Under the pieces are notes generated by a model. The model had not been told where the DNA came from, did not search any database, and saw only the letters and a program-made list of their open reading frames with translations. Below are positions 23,401-34,092 of a stretch of 64,000 bases of DNA, in pieces. Within the stretch, counting starts at the first letter, position 1; the number at the start of each line of letters is the position of its first letter. The translations under genes were made by a program, and so were the position numbers. Source of the stretch: Sycon ciliatum (lineage: Eukaryota; Porifera; Calcarea; Leucosolenida; Sycettidae); contig NC_088644.1 in the NCBI RefSeq assembly GCF_964019385.1, positions 43,891,483-43,955,482 on the forward strand, written 5' to 3'.

Positions 23401-23620
23401 CAAGAGCACTGCATTTCATACAAATCCATTGGTATCGTTGCAACGTTTCGGTCTTTATGACCATCATCAGGAATGAAGTGGATATGGAAAGAACAGCAGT
23501 ATAAACCTTCTTTTATACTGCTGTTCTTTCCATGTCCACTTCATTCCTGATGATGGTCATAAAGACCGAAACGCTGTAACGATACCAATGGATTTGTGTG
23601 AAATGCAGTGCTCTCTTGAG
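23401..23620. repeat. Large palindrome with paired hammerhead-like cores
   Basis: Two arms of about 108 bp mirror each other around a short centre near 23509. Each arm carries the core CTGATGA-helix-GAAAC: minus strand in the left arm (about 23440-23471), plus strand in the right arm (about 23547-23573). Helix II is GGTC/GACC with an ATAAA loop. A head-to-head pair of retroelement ends of the Penelope-like type would look like this. It is absent from segmental copy 2. Confidence 0.6.
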
Positions 23621-23702
23621 TGTAGGTAGGTTGCCTGCAAACGATTCAAGTATAATGAAGCTGCGTGAAGCGTCCTTCAAAATTTTGAAATGTAGTTATA
23701 GT

Positions 23703-25136
23703 TTAGTTAACTAATATTTTGATCCAGAATACGACACCAACTACTCCACCAACTGCTCCGAAGACGAAAAGACAGAATAAATTCAAACAGTGAGGTCTGC
23801 AGCAACCGCCAGCGCCCTCCGACTGAGCATCGGCAAAGCAACTTCCTTCCTCGACATTCCCGATTGCAGACTGACGTGCAGCAGCAAATGATCCTGTGCC
23901 AAACAGCAAGGAGGAACACACAACCGGTTAGTTGCTACTCAGTCGACATACCTGGTACAACCAAGAGGTAAACTCTAGCGGCACATGCAGCGCAGAACAT
24001 GGTGATAGTGAACTGCTATAACCATTGACTCGCTCATCACTAGGACATCTCTCATGCAAACAGGACCACGCATGCATCATACCCTCTATCATACTCTTTA
24101 TGAACTCTTGGCCCTATACTATGGCCATAGGTGACAAAGGTAATTTCCCAAAACTTTCTTTTTCCATTTTAGACTCCGAAAATAATCACGGTTCGCGTGA
24201 GACTCGGCTGGAGGCCGAGTTTTCAGCATCCACAGGAACACCACCACCCTCACACCGCCACCCTCTAGGATCAAGGAACACCACCCTCTGGGATCAAGGC
24301 AGGAACGCTACCACCCTCCAGGATCAAGGCAGGAACACCACCACCCTCTAGGATCAAGGCAGGAACACCACCACCCTCTAGGATCAAGGCAGGAACACCA
24401 CCACCCTCTAGGATCAAGGCAGGAACACCACCACCCTCTAGGATCAAGGCAGGAACACCACCACCCTCTAGGATCAAGGCAGGAACACCACCACCCTCTG
24501 GGATCAAGGCAGGAACACCACCACCCTCTAGGATCAAGGCAGGAACACCACCACCCTCTAGGATCAAGGTAGGAACACCACCACCCTCTAGGATCAAGGT
24601 GCAGATGCAGCTCCTAAGCGGTTGGAGGTGAGTAGGCCAGACCCACTACAAAGTGGTCAAAGACCAAAAATGCCATACACAGCACCCACGTTTCCCTTCG
24701 GCCGCCAGGCCACGGGTACCCAATCAACTGTGGGTCGCAGCACGGCTGGAAAACTCCTTCTGCTCCCAAACAGGACTTGAACCTGGTACCCTGTGTTTCT
24801 CAATCATGGTCTTAGACCATCCCACTATGCCTGTCTGTAGGCTCAAGAAGACTCAAAATTCAGAAATAGAAATGACTATAACATTGAGAAGTAGTGAGTA
24901 CCTGTACGAGTAGTTAGTGTACTATGGTCTACTGTTTGTAGAGATAAGACTGGCGAGTACTAATACCGATACTTGTAGGGGTAAGGGTCATGCGTCGGCC
25001 TGGGATGCTTACCTTTCTTAACTCCTCCGCAACCGAATCCACACAAGCAAAGTAAGATTGGCGCTATGAGACAGTAGCCTGCGAACATTCCGGCCAGCGC
25101 ACCAACAAAGATTATCCACCACGCATTTGTAATCAT
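23703..25136 (-). CDS. Two-exon small Cys/Gly-rich membrane protein, copy 1 (unknown family)
   Basis: Exon 1 is 25136-25013 (ATG through GGAGTTAAGAAAG, donor GTAAGC) and exon 2 is 23893-23703 (acceptor GGCACAG), giving 104 residues with matching phase. Exon 1 encodes an N-terminal hydrophobic helix, NAWWIIFVGALAGMFAGYCL, then PILLCLCGFGCGGVKKG. Exon 2 encodes AIGNVEEGSCFADAQSEGAG, the motif GCCRPHCLNLFC, and a second hydrophobic helix ending in KILVN. The paralogue at 35083-36502 keeps the same layout and most of this sequence, and one whole-codon length difference near the start supports coding. A 3' splice-site-like TTGTTTTGCCCAG lies about 70 bases upstream of the ATG in both copies, so a 5' exon may exist. 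I do not recognise the family and assign no function. Confidence 0.65.
24236..24600. repeat. 30-bp minisatellite, about 12 units
   Basis: Ten exact-length units beginning AGGAACACCACCACCCTC, preceded by two irregular ones. It lies in the intron of the small gene and is absent from the paralogous intron. Confidence 0.95.
24605..24835 (-). repeat. tRNA-derived SINE
   Basis: On the minus strand the head has a polymerase III A box (TAGTGGGATGGTCTAAG, about 24811-24827) and a perfect B box (GGTTCAAGTCC, about 24773-24783), spaced as in a Ser/Leu-type tRNA. A non-tRNA body of about 150 bp follows (GTGGCCTGGCGGCCGAAGGG). It inserted in the intron of the small gene after the segmental duplication, since copy 2 lacks it. 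Confidence 0.65.
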
Positions 25137-25139
25137 GAT

Positions 25140-26020
25140 TACCAGCCGGAATATGTGCGCCCCTGATTCGGAAGACACAAGCGATGCTTATCGCGGCCTG
25201 GCGGCGTGAACTGGGCAAAACAAGAACGGTCGTTACTGCGGCTCACAACGATTGCTTGACTGCAGCTTCACAGTAGAATCGCCAACGCTCCAACATCACC
25301 AGAACTAACACTGCTGTACTACAGACAAACAGCCTGGTATTTGTTGTAACGTTAGCAGCCAGGCATTGGGCGGCGCGGAGGGGACTGAGGTACCGGTACC
25401 GAAACCGTTTCGATATCGCTTATCAGCATTTGGCGGTTGGGTTTAGACAGGAGTCTAGTCTGACGTAGAATCTACCATGTACATGTACATGTATACTGTC
25501 AGAGCCTCTGCGATGTATGACTTTCGAAATAATCGCGTGACATGAACACATCGCAACAACGGTTATTCATTTTAGTGGCATCCCAGGCGAGTCCCGGACT
25601 TCCCTGGCTCGCCCAGGCTACAAAAACGTACAGTCTAGCCATCATAATCCTTTGTCTTGTTGTCAATAATGAAGTAGTTATATAATTATGACATACTAGT
25701 ACTTCGAAGTAAGTACATCTACCGCTACATACGTACAATGTCATGATGTACAATCATGTAGATCTACGAGTAGTGACTAGTGCAGTCATGGCATGCAAGC
25801 CCTGTCAAGTATTTTAGTTGTCATACATGCACATGTCCCGTCATATTGATCTGTTGACACTCATGACTGGTACAAGGCGGGAAACGCACTGTACGTTAAC
25901 AATTATGCTGTCAACCTTTCATCAAGAGACATGCCATCATCAGTCTAACAAACAAGGATTTAATACATAAAATTAATACAAGTAGTACCGTCATTAGAGC
26001 CGAGTACTCGGAGTAGAGGT
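25140..26020. other. Upstream flank of small gene copy 1
   Basis: No further exon could be supported. Parts match the flank of copy 2 (36510-37200), for example the GGCTACAAAAACGTAC stretch. Confidence 0.5.
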
Positions 26021-26023
26021 GCC

Positions 26024-26226
26024 ACATCTCCCCACTACAGACTACAGTGCAGATGTCCCCACTACAGAGTACAGTGCAGATGTCCCCACAACAGACTACA
26101 GTGCAGATATCCCCACTACAGACTACAGTGCAGATGTCCCCACTACAGACTACAGTGCAGATATCCCCACTACAGACAGTACAGTGCAGATATCCCCACT
26201 ACAGACTACAGTGCAGATGTCCCTAC
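26024..26226. repeat. 27-bp minisatellite
   Basis: Seven to eight units of CCCCACTACAGACTACAGTG-type sequence, then a (CT)n tract at about 26313-26336. Confidence 0.9.
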
Positions 26227-27222
26227 TGACTGTACGTGTTTGTAGTATCGTGCAGGCGTGGGATCTCCCGATTTTGTTGATGGCCCTGAAACATCTCCCT
26301 ACCCCTTCCCCCCCCTCTCTCTCTCTCTCTCTCTCACACACGATCTTCACGAGATCGGATCTTATCGGCCATGGCTGCTGTGTACTGGTCAACAGGAAGA
26401 CAGCGTTAGTTCAGTCACTGGGTGCGCCACCCAGAACATTCTAGGTTTGCCATGACGTTTAGTCGCTTGGGCACTTTCAATTTTCAAAAGTCCTGTGTAC
26501 ATTTGAGTCCAACATTTCTAGCGCTATCCTAGCTGATAGAGTGGGTCTCTAGGAGTGTTTTGGCACTAGGGTGCCATCTCGGAGCTGGGGCATAAGGGAG
26601 CGGCGAGTGGAATACTGCGTGTCCAATTTCCTGTACAATTTAGATCATGTAACCATGGTAACGGCGCTGACTCATTCAAAGACTGGCAGAATTTACGTCG
26701 TATTGTTGACTTTCCGAGTTGCCTATGTGACTGTAAAGTACACCAGGCACGCAGATACATTGAATGTTTGATGATAGGATGATGTGGACTGTATAGACCT
26801 CTTCAGGTTCCTGAAATATCATACTATTTTTGGTTCAAAGCTAGCTACACACTAGAGCACAATCAGGTATGTACAGTAGAAAGTTACTCCTGTGATTAGT
26901 TTATACTATTGCAGAGTTCCATTACTAGATTCAAAGTTCCATAATGTGTGCCAGGATTTTATAGTTTGGTAGTATGTGGCAGGACCTGGTGAAGGCTGTA
27001 TGTAGCCGCTAATGCAACAATGGACACAACTTTGCGTTTCCATCTTGTCTTTTTTGTGATTGTGATGCTTGATGTGCACTGTGCTTCCTCGCATTCACTT
27101 GCTCCTTCTTGCAGCTTGTCTCTTTTTTTCTATTTTTTGTTTTTTTGTTTTTTGTTTTGTTTTGACGCTCTGTGTGCATTGCGCTTCCGAATTCCTCGCG
27201 CTCACTTGCTCCTTCTTGCGGC
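26227..27222. other. Region with no gene seen
   Basis: About 26341-26460 resembles 20420-20540 (shared CACCCAGAACATTCT and GATCGGATCT), so it is an old repeat remnant. A pair of direct repeats containing CACTTGCTCCTTCTTGC sits at about 27095 and 27200. No coding feature is supported. Confidence 0.5.
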
Positions 27223-28288
27223 TTAAGGTGGCAGACTACCCAAAAATTCGCTGAAAAATCGAATTTGTAAATTCATATTGAGTGCTACGTCAGTTGAAAG
27301 AGCATGAATAGCTGCAAATTCTCTGAAAATTGTGTCCCTATCTGACCAGCCGTTCAAGAGTTATGGCCGAAAATGTGCCCTTGCAAGGAAAGATTTTTTT
27401 GTTGCATGCTGTCATTTGTTGGCAGCACTGTATTTGAATGTGAGCAGACCGTGCGCAACTTGTCGTATTATGGAAACACGCGAAAGTGTGCAGAATTTTG
27501 CCCCAAGTCCAAAAAGTCCAAAAAATCACGTTAAAAAACCACGTATTGGGCTGCACGGCGCTGCACGGCGGCGGGCGAAGCCCGCCGCCGTGCAGCAGGA
27601 CTTTTGCCAGCACCCTCGTGACGTTGCAGATATGTGGCTTGATTATTGTAGTTGACGTAACGTCGTTGATTTAGTGACTTTGGCAAGTTTGAGTCGTGTC
27701 AAGAAGTCAGGTAGGATTCAGTACTAGGCAGTAGTGAAACGTGAGTGGCAGTCTTTGCCGGTTTCTGAGGGCATCCTGGATTTGGTGTGCAGCGCTGTGG
27801 AAATGGCTTGCTGTGGAGGTCCCAGCACTGGATGTTGTATCAAAGGTACGACCTCGTAGCACGTGCTAAACCTAAAAAATTCAAAAATTGACTTGGGTCT
27901 GTGGGAGTCCGCGAGAGAACGCCCACTCGTTCCGTTGTGACAGATTCCAGGGCCACGTTGAGGGGCCCTACCCCACCACCCATGGCTGCTTCTGGACTTG
28001 TTTTAGGTTTGGGTCCCGCGCACGGACAGAATGGGCACGAAAATGTGAAAAAAATGTAAATGCAATTGTTTGGCTCCTGGGTGGCTCGCACACCGTGGCA
28101 CTATGCCGGAAATTTGAGTTTTTCCGGCCTGGAAAGCCTGTCAGTGAGGCGCAAGAACTTGTAAATCATGTCCTGAGGGCCAGCATAGTGGCAGGAGTGT
28201 GTGGTCAAAATTTCACTCAAATCCACCGAGAAACACCAAAGTTACGGTCAATTGAATGCCATATGAAATTTATGGGTAGGCTGCCCCC
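27223..28288. mobile_element. TTAA-flanked element, unit 1 of 3
   Basis: It starts at TTAA (27223-27226) followed by GGTGGCAGACTACCC and ends GGGTAGGCTGCCCCC before the next TTAA (28289). The two ends are imperfect inverted repeats. A TTAA target with such ends suits Kolobok- or piggyBac-like elements. The body carries no transposase domain, so it is non-autonomous. It has the hairpin insert GCACGGCGGCGGGC-GAA-mirror near 27556-27590, with an extra 10 bp before it. Confidence 0.8.
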
Positions 28289-29305
28289 TTAAGGTGGCAG
28301 ACTACCCAAAAATTCGCTGAAAAATCGAATTTGTAAATTCATATTGAGTGCTACGTCAGTTGAAAGAGCATGAATAGCTGCAAATTCTCTGAAAATTGTG
28401 TCCCTATCTGACCAGCCGTTCAAGAGTTATGGCCGAAAATGTGCCCTTGCAAGGAAAGATTTTTTTGTTGCATGCTGTCATTTGTTGGCAGCACTGTATT
28501 TGAATGTGAGCAGACCGTGCGCAACTTGTCGTATTATGGAAACACGCGAAAGTGTGCAGAATTTTGCCCCAAGTCCAAAAAAGTCCAAAAAATCACGTTA
28601 AAAAACCACGTATTGGGCTGCAGGACTTTTGCCAGCACCCTCGTGACGTTGCAGATATGTGGCTTGATTATTGTAGTTGACGTTGATTTAGTGACTTTGG
28701 CAAGTTTGAGTCGTGTCAAGAAGTCAGGTAGGATTCAGTACTAGGCAGTAGTGAAACGTGAGTGGCAGTCTTTGCCGGTTTCTGAGGGCATCCTGGATTT
28801 GGTGTGCAGCGCTGTGGAAATGGCTTGCTGTGGAGGTCCCAGCACTGGATGTTGTATCAAAGGTACGACCTCGTAGCACGTGCTAAACCTAAAAAATTCA
28901 AAAATTGACTTGGGTCTGTGGGAGTCCGCGAGAGAACGCCCACTCGTTCCGTTGTGACAGATTCCAGGGCCACGTTGAGGGGCCCTACCCCACCACCCAT
29001 GGCTGCTTCTGGACTTGTTTTAGGTTGGGGTCCCGCGCACGGACAGAATGGGCACGAAAATGTGAAAAAAATGTAAATGCAATTGTTTGGCTCCTGGGTG
29101 GCTCGCACACCGTGGCACTATGCCGGAAATTTGAGTTTTTCCGGCCTGGAAAGCCTGTCAGTGAGGCGCAAGAACTTGTAAATCATGTCCTGAGGGCCAG
29201 CATAGTGGCAGGAGTGTGTGGTCAAAATTTCACTCAAATCCACCGAGAAACACCAAAGTTACGGTCAATTGAATGCCATATGAAATTTATGGGTAGGCTG
29301 CCCCC
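28289..29305. mobile_element. TTAA-flanked element, unit 2 of 3
   Basis: Nearly identical to units 1 and 3 but without the GC-rich hairpin (GGGCTGCAGGAC is uninterrupted at about 28615-28626). It shares its TTAA borders with both neighbours. Confidence 0.85.
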
Positions 29306-30358
29306 TTAAGGTGGCAGACTACCCAAAAATTCGCTGAAAAATCGAATTTGTAAATTCATATTGAGTGCTACGTCAGTTGAAAGAGCATGAATAGCTGCAA
29401 ATTCTCTGAAAATTGTGTCCCTATCTGACCAGCCGTTCAAGAGTTATGGCCGAAAATGTGCCCTTGCAAGGAAAGATTTTTTTGTTGCATGCTGTCATTT
29501 GTTGGCAGCACTGTATTTGAATGTGAGCAGACCGTGCGCAACTTGTCGTATTATGGAAACACGCGAAAGTGTGCAGAATTTTGCCCCAAGTCCAAAAAAG
29601 TCCAAAAAATCACGTTAAAAAACCACGTATTGGGCTGCACGGCGGCGGGCGAAGCCCGCCGCCGTGCAGCAGGACTTTTGCCAGCACCCTCGTGACGTTG
29701 CAGATATGTGGCTTGATTATTGTAGTTGACGTTGATTTAGTGACTTTGGCAAGTTTGAGTCGTGTCAAGAAGTCAGGTAGGATTCAGTACTAGGCAGTAG
29801 TGAAACGTGAGTGGCAGTCTTTGCCGGTTTCTGAGGGCATCCTGGATTTGGTGTGCAGCGCTGTGGAAATGGCTTGCTGTGGAGGTCCCAGCACTGGATG
29901 TTGTATCAAAGGTACGACCTCGTAGCACGTGCTAAACCTAAAAAATTCAAAAATTGACTTGGGTCTGTGGGAGTCCGCGAGAGAACGCCCACTCGTTCCG
30001 TTGTGACAGATTCCAGGGCCACGTTGAGGGGCCCTACCCCACCACCCATGGCTGCTTCTGGACTTGTTTTAGGTTGGGGTCCCGCGCACGGACAGAATGG
30101 GCACGAAAATGTGAAAAAAATGTAAATGCAATTGTTTGGCTCCTGGGTGGCTCGCACACCGTGGCACTATGCCGGAAATTTGAGTTTTTCCGGCCTGGAA
30201 AGCCTGTCAGTGAGGCGCAAGAACTTGTAAATCATGTCCTGAGGGCCAGCATAGTGGCAGGAGTGTGTGGTCAAAATTTCACTCAAATCCACCGAGAAAC
30301 ACCAAAGTTACGGTCAATTGAATGCCATATGAAATTTATGGGTAGGCTGCCCCCTTAA
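29306..30358. mobile_element. TTAA-flanked element, unit 3 of 3
   Basis: Nearly identical to the other two units, with the GC-rich hairpin at about 29635-29670. The array ends at TTAA 30355-30358 and host-like sequence follows. The 134-codon frames repeated in all three units are conserved only because the DNA is. Confidence 0.85.
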
Positions 30359-31433
30359 GCGAAGGCTATATGTGAGCTTTATAAGCTCACTGATGCTAAC
30401 GCGAATAGAGCATAATAATAATAATAATAAGTATGAGTCCGTGATGATGCCCGAGCACTCAGTGTGGCATGACAAATCGGCAAATCACGAAGTACAGTTG
30501 GAAACCGCCTTACTGCCATCAAACAATCATCTCGTTATAACACAATCAAGCCTGTCTACCTCAGATAAGCAAGTGTCTTAGTACACTGTTCTTGATATCA
30601 TAGGTGTCCTCAGTCATGGGACATTTGGTGATTATAAAAAGCACACAGCAAATGTTTAAAACCGGCACCTAAGAAATCACGGGATGGCCCACGCCTGTTA
30701 TTAAAAATACACCAAAATGATAAGAATTCTCAAGACAGAGACCAATGCGCAGCAACACGTACACATACAGTGTTTGCATTTGAGCTGCAATTGCAGCAGT
30801 TGGCACTGATTGTCAGTAACACTCTGTTAACAAGTTACGGCCGCGAGATACATGTACATGTATATAGCAAGGAGCATGACTTCATGCCTGGCGTCGCGGG
30901 TCACAAGAGAAAACCCGAGCATTAGAAATAATATTAATACACAATGAGAGGCTTTGGGATGCGTCTAGGCAATGCAGTGTAGCCATTCACTGTGGAGAGA
31001 GGAGTCAGTGACTGCTATACTAGGTTGTCGTGCACGGGTGACTTATAACCTAGTTACTTGCAGTGACAGTATCGGTAGGACTAGTAAGTATGCTGGCATA
31101 ACCTGTACAGGCAAACAGTAGAAATAGCATGGAACATGACCAGGTACAAGTGCACAGCGAACATACTGAGGCGCGCTGTCGAAAAGCACGATGGAAGTGG
31201 TTGACCTGGAATGTTCTGTTGGGGACTGCCAGCTACACTTGGTTGAACGCAGCTCACTTCCCCGGTGTAAACACTGTAAGCCAACACACACAAATACATG
31301 ACCTGTCTCAGCACCAAAGGAAACATCTGCCAGGCACAGAACGCGTTCACGCAGAAGATCTGTGATGGCGTGATACTTCTATGTACTATGGAAGGCTATG
31401 CACACATATCCTGATGTAGACTATCTTACAGTA
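30359..31433. other. Region with no gene seen
   Basis: Unique sequence with a short (AAT)n run near 30412-30429. No domain or splice-supported frame is recognised. Confidence 0.5.
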
Positions 31434-31690
31434 TGTTGTTGTGTGGAGACTTTGACTGAGTCACATTCCGACATAGTATGTAGCGTGTAGGCCGGGCAGA
31501 ACCAGTCCGGTTGACCGGACCAACTAGTCAGTTGGCCGGTTTCTCAAAAAGTGCTCGTTTCTGATTTCCTGTGTCGATTTGAGTCCAACATTTCGTGGGT
31601 GGTTGGACGTGTTGGAGATCGGCAGGACAAACAATTTCGCGCTTGGGTGCCTTTTCTGCGTTGGGGCTGCAGGGAGTTACGGCGACTTGT
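31434..31690. repeat. Left arm of a 257-bp inverted repeat
   Basis: Near-perfect reverse complement of 33836-34092. Shared landmarks are CATAGTATGTAGCGTGTAGG, GGTTGACCGGACCAACTAG and CTGCAGGGAGTTACGGCGAC. The arms enclose about 2.1 kb. The right arm continues into segmental copy 2. Confidence 0.85.
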
Positions 31691-32137
31691 CCCGCCTTCG
31701 AGAGTTTGCTCACACCCTTCAACCTAGTGCCTCTCGTCCTGCAGCCACGCCCGTTCACTTGTCTCCTGACCTCCAGACCTGTACTCACGTCTTCGTCCGG
31801 AATGAGAAACGTCGTTCTCTGGAGCCACCGTACGACGGCCCCTTCCCTGTTCTCCGGCGGTCTGATAAGTACTTTTCCGTTGATATCCGTGGCACCACTC
31901 GGGTCATATCGATTGATCGTTTAAAGCCTGCCCATCTGCCAGTGCCTGCTAGTTCTGCTCCGCTGACTGCAGCCCCTGTCCATGTTGTGAAGCGAGTCCA
32001 TTGGCATTGATCACTTGCCATATCTGCCATGTTCTCCGGTCATTCCTTTCTGTTCTCTCTCCTGTTCTCTACATCTACTCCTAATCTCATTCTTACTCTC
32101 TCTTCCTCTTGCCTTGATATTCTTTTAGGGGGGAGGT
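31691..32137 (+). mobile_element. Ty3/Gypsy fossil, integrase C-terminal remnant
   Basis: A broken remnant of a Ty3/Gypsy LTR retrotransposon. The translated sequence has the family's integrase C-terminal signature (PPYDGPFPVLRR and RGTTRVISIDRLKPAHL) and then a purine-rich tract (AGGGGGGAGG, about 32128-32137), as is usual before a 3' LTR. Most of gag-pol is absent. The copy is a fossil. Confidence 0.7.
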
Positions 32138-32505
32138 ACTGTAGTGTATCCACTCCAAACCCCATGGAGATTTCCGTCAAATTTGTCTAAATCGCAACTT
32201 GTACTCTTGACCTTTCCTTACTTTTTGGTCCCGTATATCCATAATCACTCTACTCTAGTTTCTGCCGATCCCGCGTACCCGCGCGCGGTGTTCTCACGCA
32301 CCGTATTGCGTGGTACGATAATATTGTTTTACATGGAAGCTACCTTGCTTGGACCAACAGTGTACAATCATGCACAACACACAGCCATGAAAAACTTACA
32401 AGTAACTACCTGACACTTGACTAACATTCACACTTGAAACATACTTAGGGAAATCAAACAGGCCTTACCGTGACCAGAAATCCATGGAAAGCTGATGTTC
32501 AGCAG

Positions 32506-33060
32506 TTATTCCGCGATCTCGTGGGAGGGGTTGTCAACATCATCAGTTTGACCATCTTCATCATCAGCACTGTCTTCATTGTCTCCATGAAGTGTAGGTG
32601 CTGCAAGCACTTCGGACACAGCATTGTGCGGATTCGCGCAGGGACTGCATTGGCATGCATCGGTGCAAGAAATGGAGGACTGTAGGCATGAGCACCGGCG
32701 CGTTGAACATCCAGTGGCGCAGGCACACCGGATGATCGCCATCAGCTCTGGTGGTGCAGGAGGAAGAAGACCCCACATGATCATGACATTAGAGTCGTCT
32801 ACCCTCCATCCATGATCACTGATGCTGGGTAGGTCTGGGGATGCGACCAGTGCCCGTTTCCACACACCAGCCTGGTAGTTGGCCCGTTTGACGTGCTGCT
32901 CCAAGCTATCGGCGCATGGTGGGAGCTGAGCAGGGGGTGGGGACCGAGAGCAGAACGCCTTGTACCTGGCCTCGTTGATGCTCTCGAGTTCAGGGTGACC
33001 GTAAAGGTGGCAGACATACTTGTGGCAGAAATGCTCAAGGCAATGAAGGCCAACGCCCAA
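32506..33060 (-). CDS. Repetitive cysteine-rich ORF (element-associated, function unknown)
   Basis: A 184-codon frame. The N-terminal half reads SINEARYKAFCSR, LPPCADSLEQHVKRANYQAG and VWKRALVASPDLPSISDHGW. This pattern (N-E-A-R-Y, L-P-P, H-x-x-R-A-N-Y-Q-A, W-K-R, H-G-W) occurs in a protein family scattered in many copies through invertebrate genomes. A CXC-like cluster follows (CACATGCSTRRCSCLQ, CTDACQCSPCAN), then an acidic tail. It lies inside the inverted-repeat structure. It is probably a C-terminal fragment of a mobile-element-associated protein, and no reaction can be assigned. Confidence 0.5.
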   Translation of the reverse strand: MGVGLHCLEHFCHKYVCHLYGHPELESINEARYKAFCSRSPPPAQLPPCADSLEQHVKRANYQAGVWKRALVASPDLPSISDHGWRVDDSNVMIMWGLLPPAPPELMAIIRCACATGCSTRRCSCLQSSISCTDACQCSPCANPHNAVSEVLAAPTLHGDNEDSADDEDGQTDDVDNPSHEIAE

Positions 33061-33154
33061 AACCTAATGTGTGCCATTTTAGTCGTCCAAGACGGCGGCC
33101 AGCTAGTAATTGTCCTACTGGTGGAAAAAGTAACAAACAAACACTACTTGACCT

Positions 33155-33271
33155 GCTGCACCACCGCACACCACCGCACACCACCGCACACCACCGCACA
33201 CCACCGCACACCACCGCACACCACCGCACACCACCGCACACCACCGCACACCACCGCACACCACCGCACAC
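33155..33271. repeat. 10-bp minisatellite CACCGCACAC, about 11 units
   Basis: Perfect decamer array within the inverted-repeat structure. Confidence 0.95.
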
Positions 33272-33835
33272 GGCGACAAGCAAGCGACAAACTGTAACTG
33301 ATGTACTAGTACTGCACAAGGATTATACAGCTCAGGCTTTGTGGTATAGAACTTCGCCGCAAGTTTCTCTATCAAGATTTCCGATCGACATCCAAGTGTC
33401 ATCTCTCTTCGTCTCAGCTGCATTCCATAGGGTAGTCCAGGTAGTCTCCGTCAAGCGCTTGAGAGGCTGATGAGCAGGAAAATTCGGGTTGTGACAAATG
33501 CATTTCACTCCTTCACCTGAAGCCGCGCCAAGGAAACAGTTTCCAGCCCCAAATCGTCTGCCATGTCGAACAAGACAACTCACAACAGGAATCATAAACA
33601 CTTGCACCTTCTTATCTGCCATCTACCTGTCTAGGTTGTCGGACAGATCGGCAAAGAAACTTAGAGAGGCCATGCGATCGGCATTGGATGAAAGCAAAAA
33701 CACAATTGTCGAACCAGTCAAGTAAGTTTGAAATTTAGTCGTGGGCGGACGTCATCATCCTTTTCACTTGCGCAGAATTCGCATATGCGTGTTTTGAGCA
33801 TGCGCTTAATTTGCACAGTGTTCGTCTTCGTAATC

Positions 33836-34092
33836 AAACAAGTCGCCGTAACTCCCTGCAGCCCCAACGCAGAAAAGGCACCCAAGCGCGAAATTGTTTG
33901 TCCTGCCGATCTCCAACACGTCCAACCACCCACGAAATGTTGGACTCAAATCGACACAGGAAATCAGAAACGAGCACTTTTTGAGAAACCGGCCAACTGA
34001 CTAGTTGGTCCGGTCAACCGGACTGGTTCTGCCGGGCCTACACGCTACATACTATGTCGGAATGTGACTCAGTCAAAGTCTCCACACAACAG
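33836..34092. repeat. Right arm of the 257-bp inverted repeat
   Basis: Reverse complement of 31434-31690. It runs on without a break into sequence shared with 20520-20620, so this arm is probably the original position and the left arm the inverted copy. Confidence 0.85.

Larger units (their letters stand above)
22590..25870. repeat. Segmental duplication, copy 1
   Basis: This stretch is collinear with about 34190-37200. Shared landmarks in order: ACCACCAACCGGGCTAGA, GGCAGCTGGTATAAACCGTC, a (TG)n run, exon 2 then exon 1 of a small minus-strand gene, and GGCTACAAAAACGTACA. Copy-specific insertions here include a 220-bp palindrome, a 30-bp minisatellite and a SINE. A fainter outer match also exists (20520-20620 against 34000-34120). 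Confidence 0.8.
32138..33838 (+). mobile_element. Possible LTR-derived and associated repeat sequence
   Basis: It begins TGTAGTGTATCC just after the purine tract, as an LTR would, and the block ends CGTAATCAAACA at the right arm. The interval is too heterogeneous to call one intact LTR: it contains a minus-strand cysteine-rich ORF and a CACCGCACAC tandem repeat. Limits and nature are uncertain. Confidence 0.35.

Noticed and set aside
24236-24600. Regular 30-bp repeat array resembling a CRISPR at first glance
   Set aside because: Units are contiguous with no spacers, and the DNA is animal nuclear. It is a minisatellite; the same applies at 43435-43700 and 26024-26226.
27888-30358. 134-codon frames repeated three times with identical sequence
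   Set aside because: They are inside near-identical TTAA elements. Identity reflects recent DNA copying, and no protein domain is seen.
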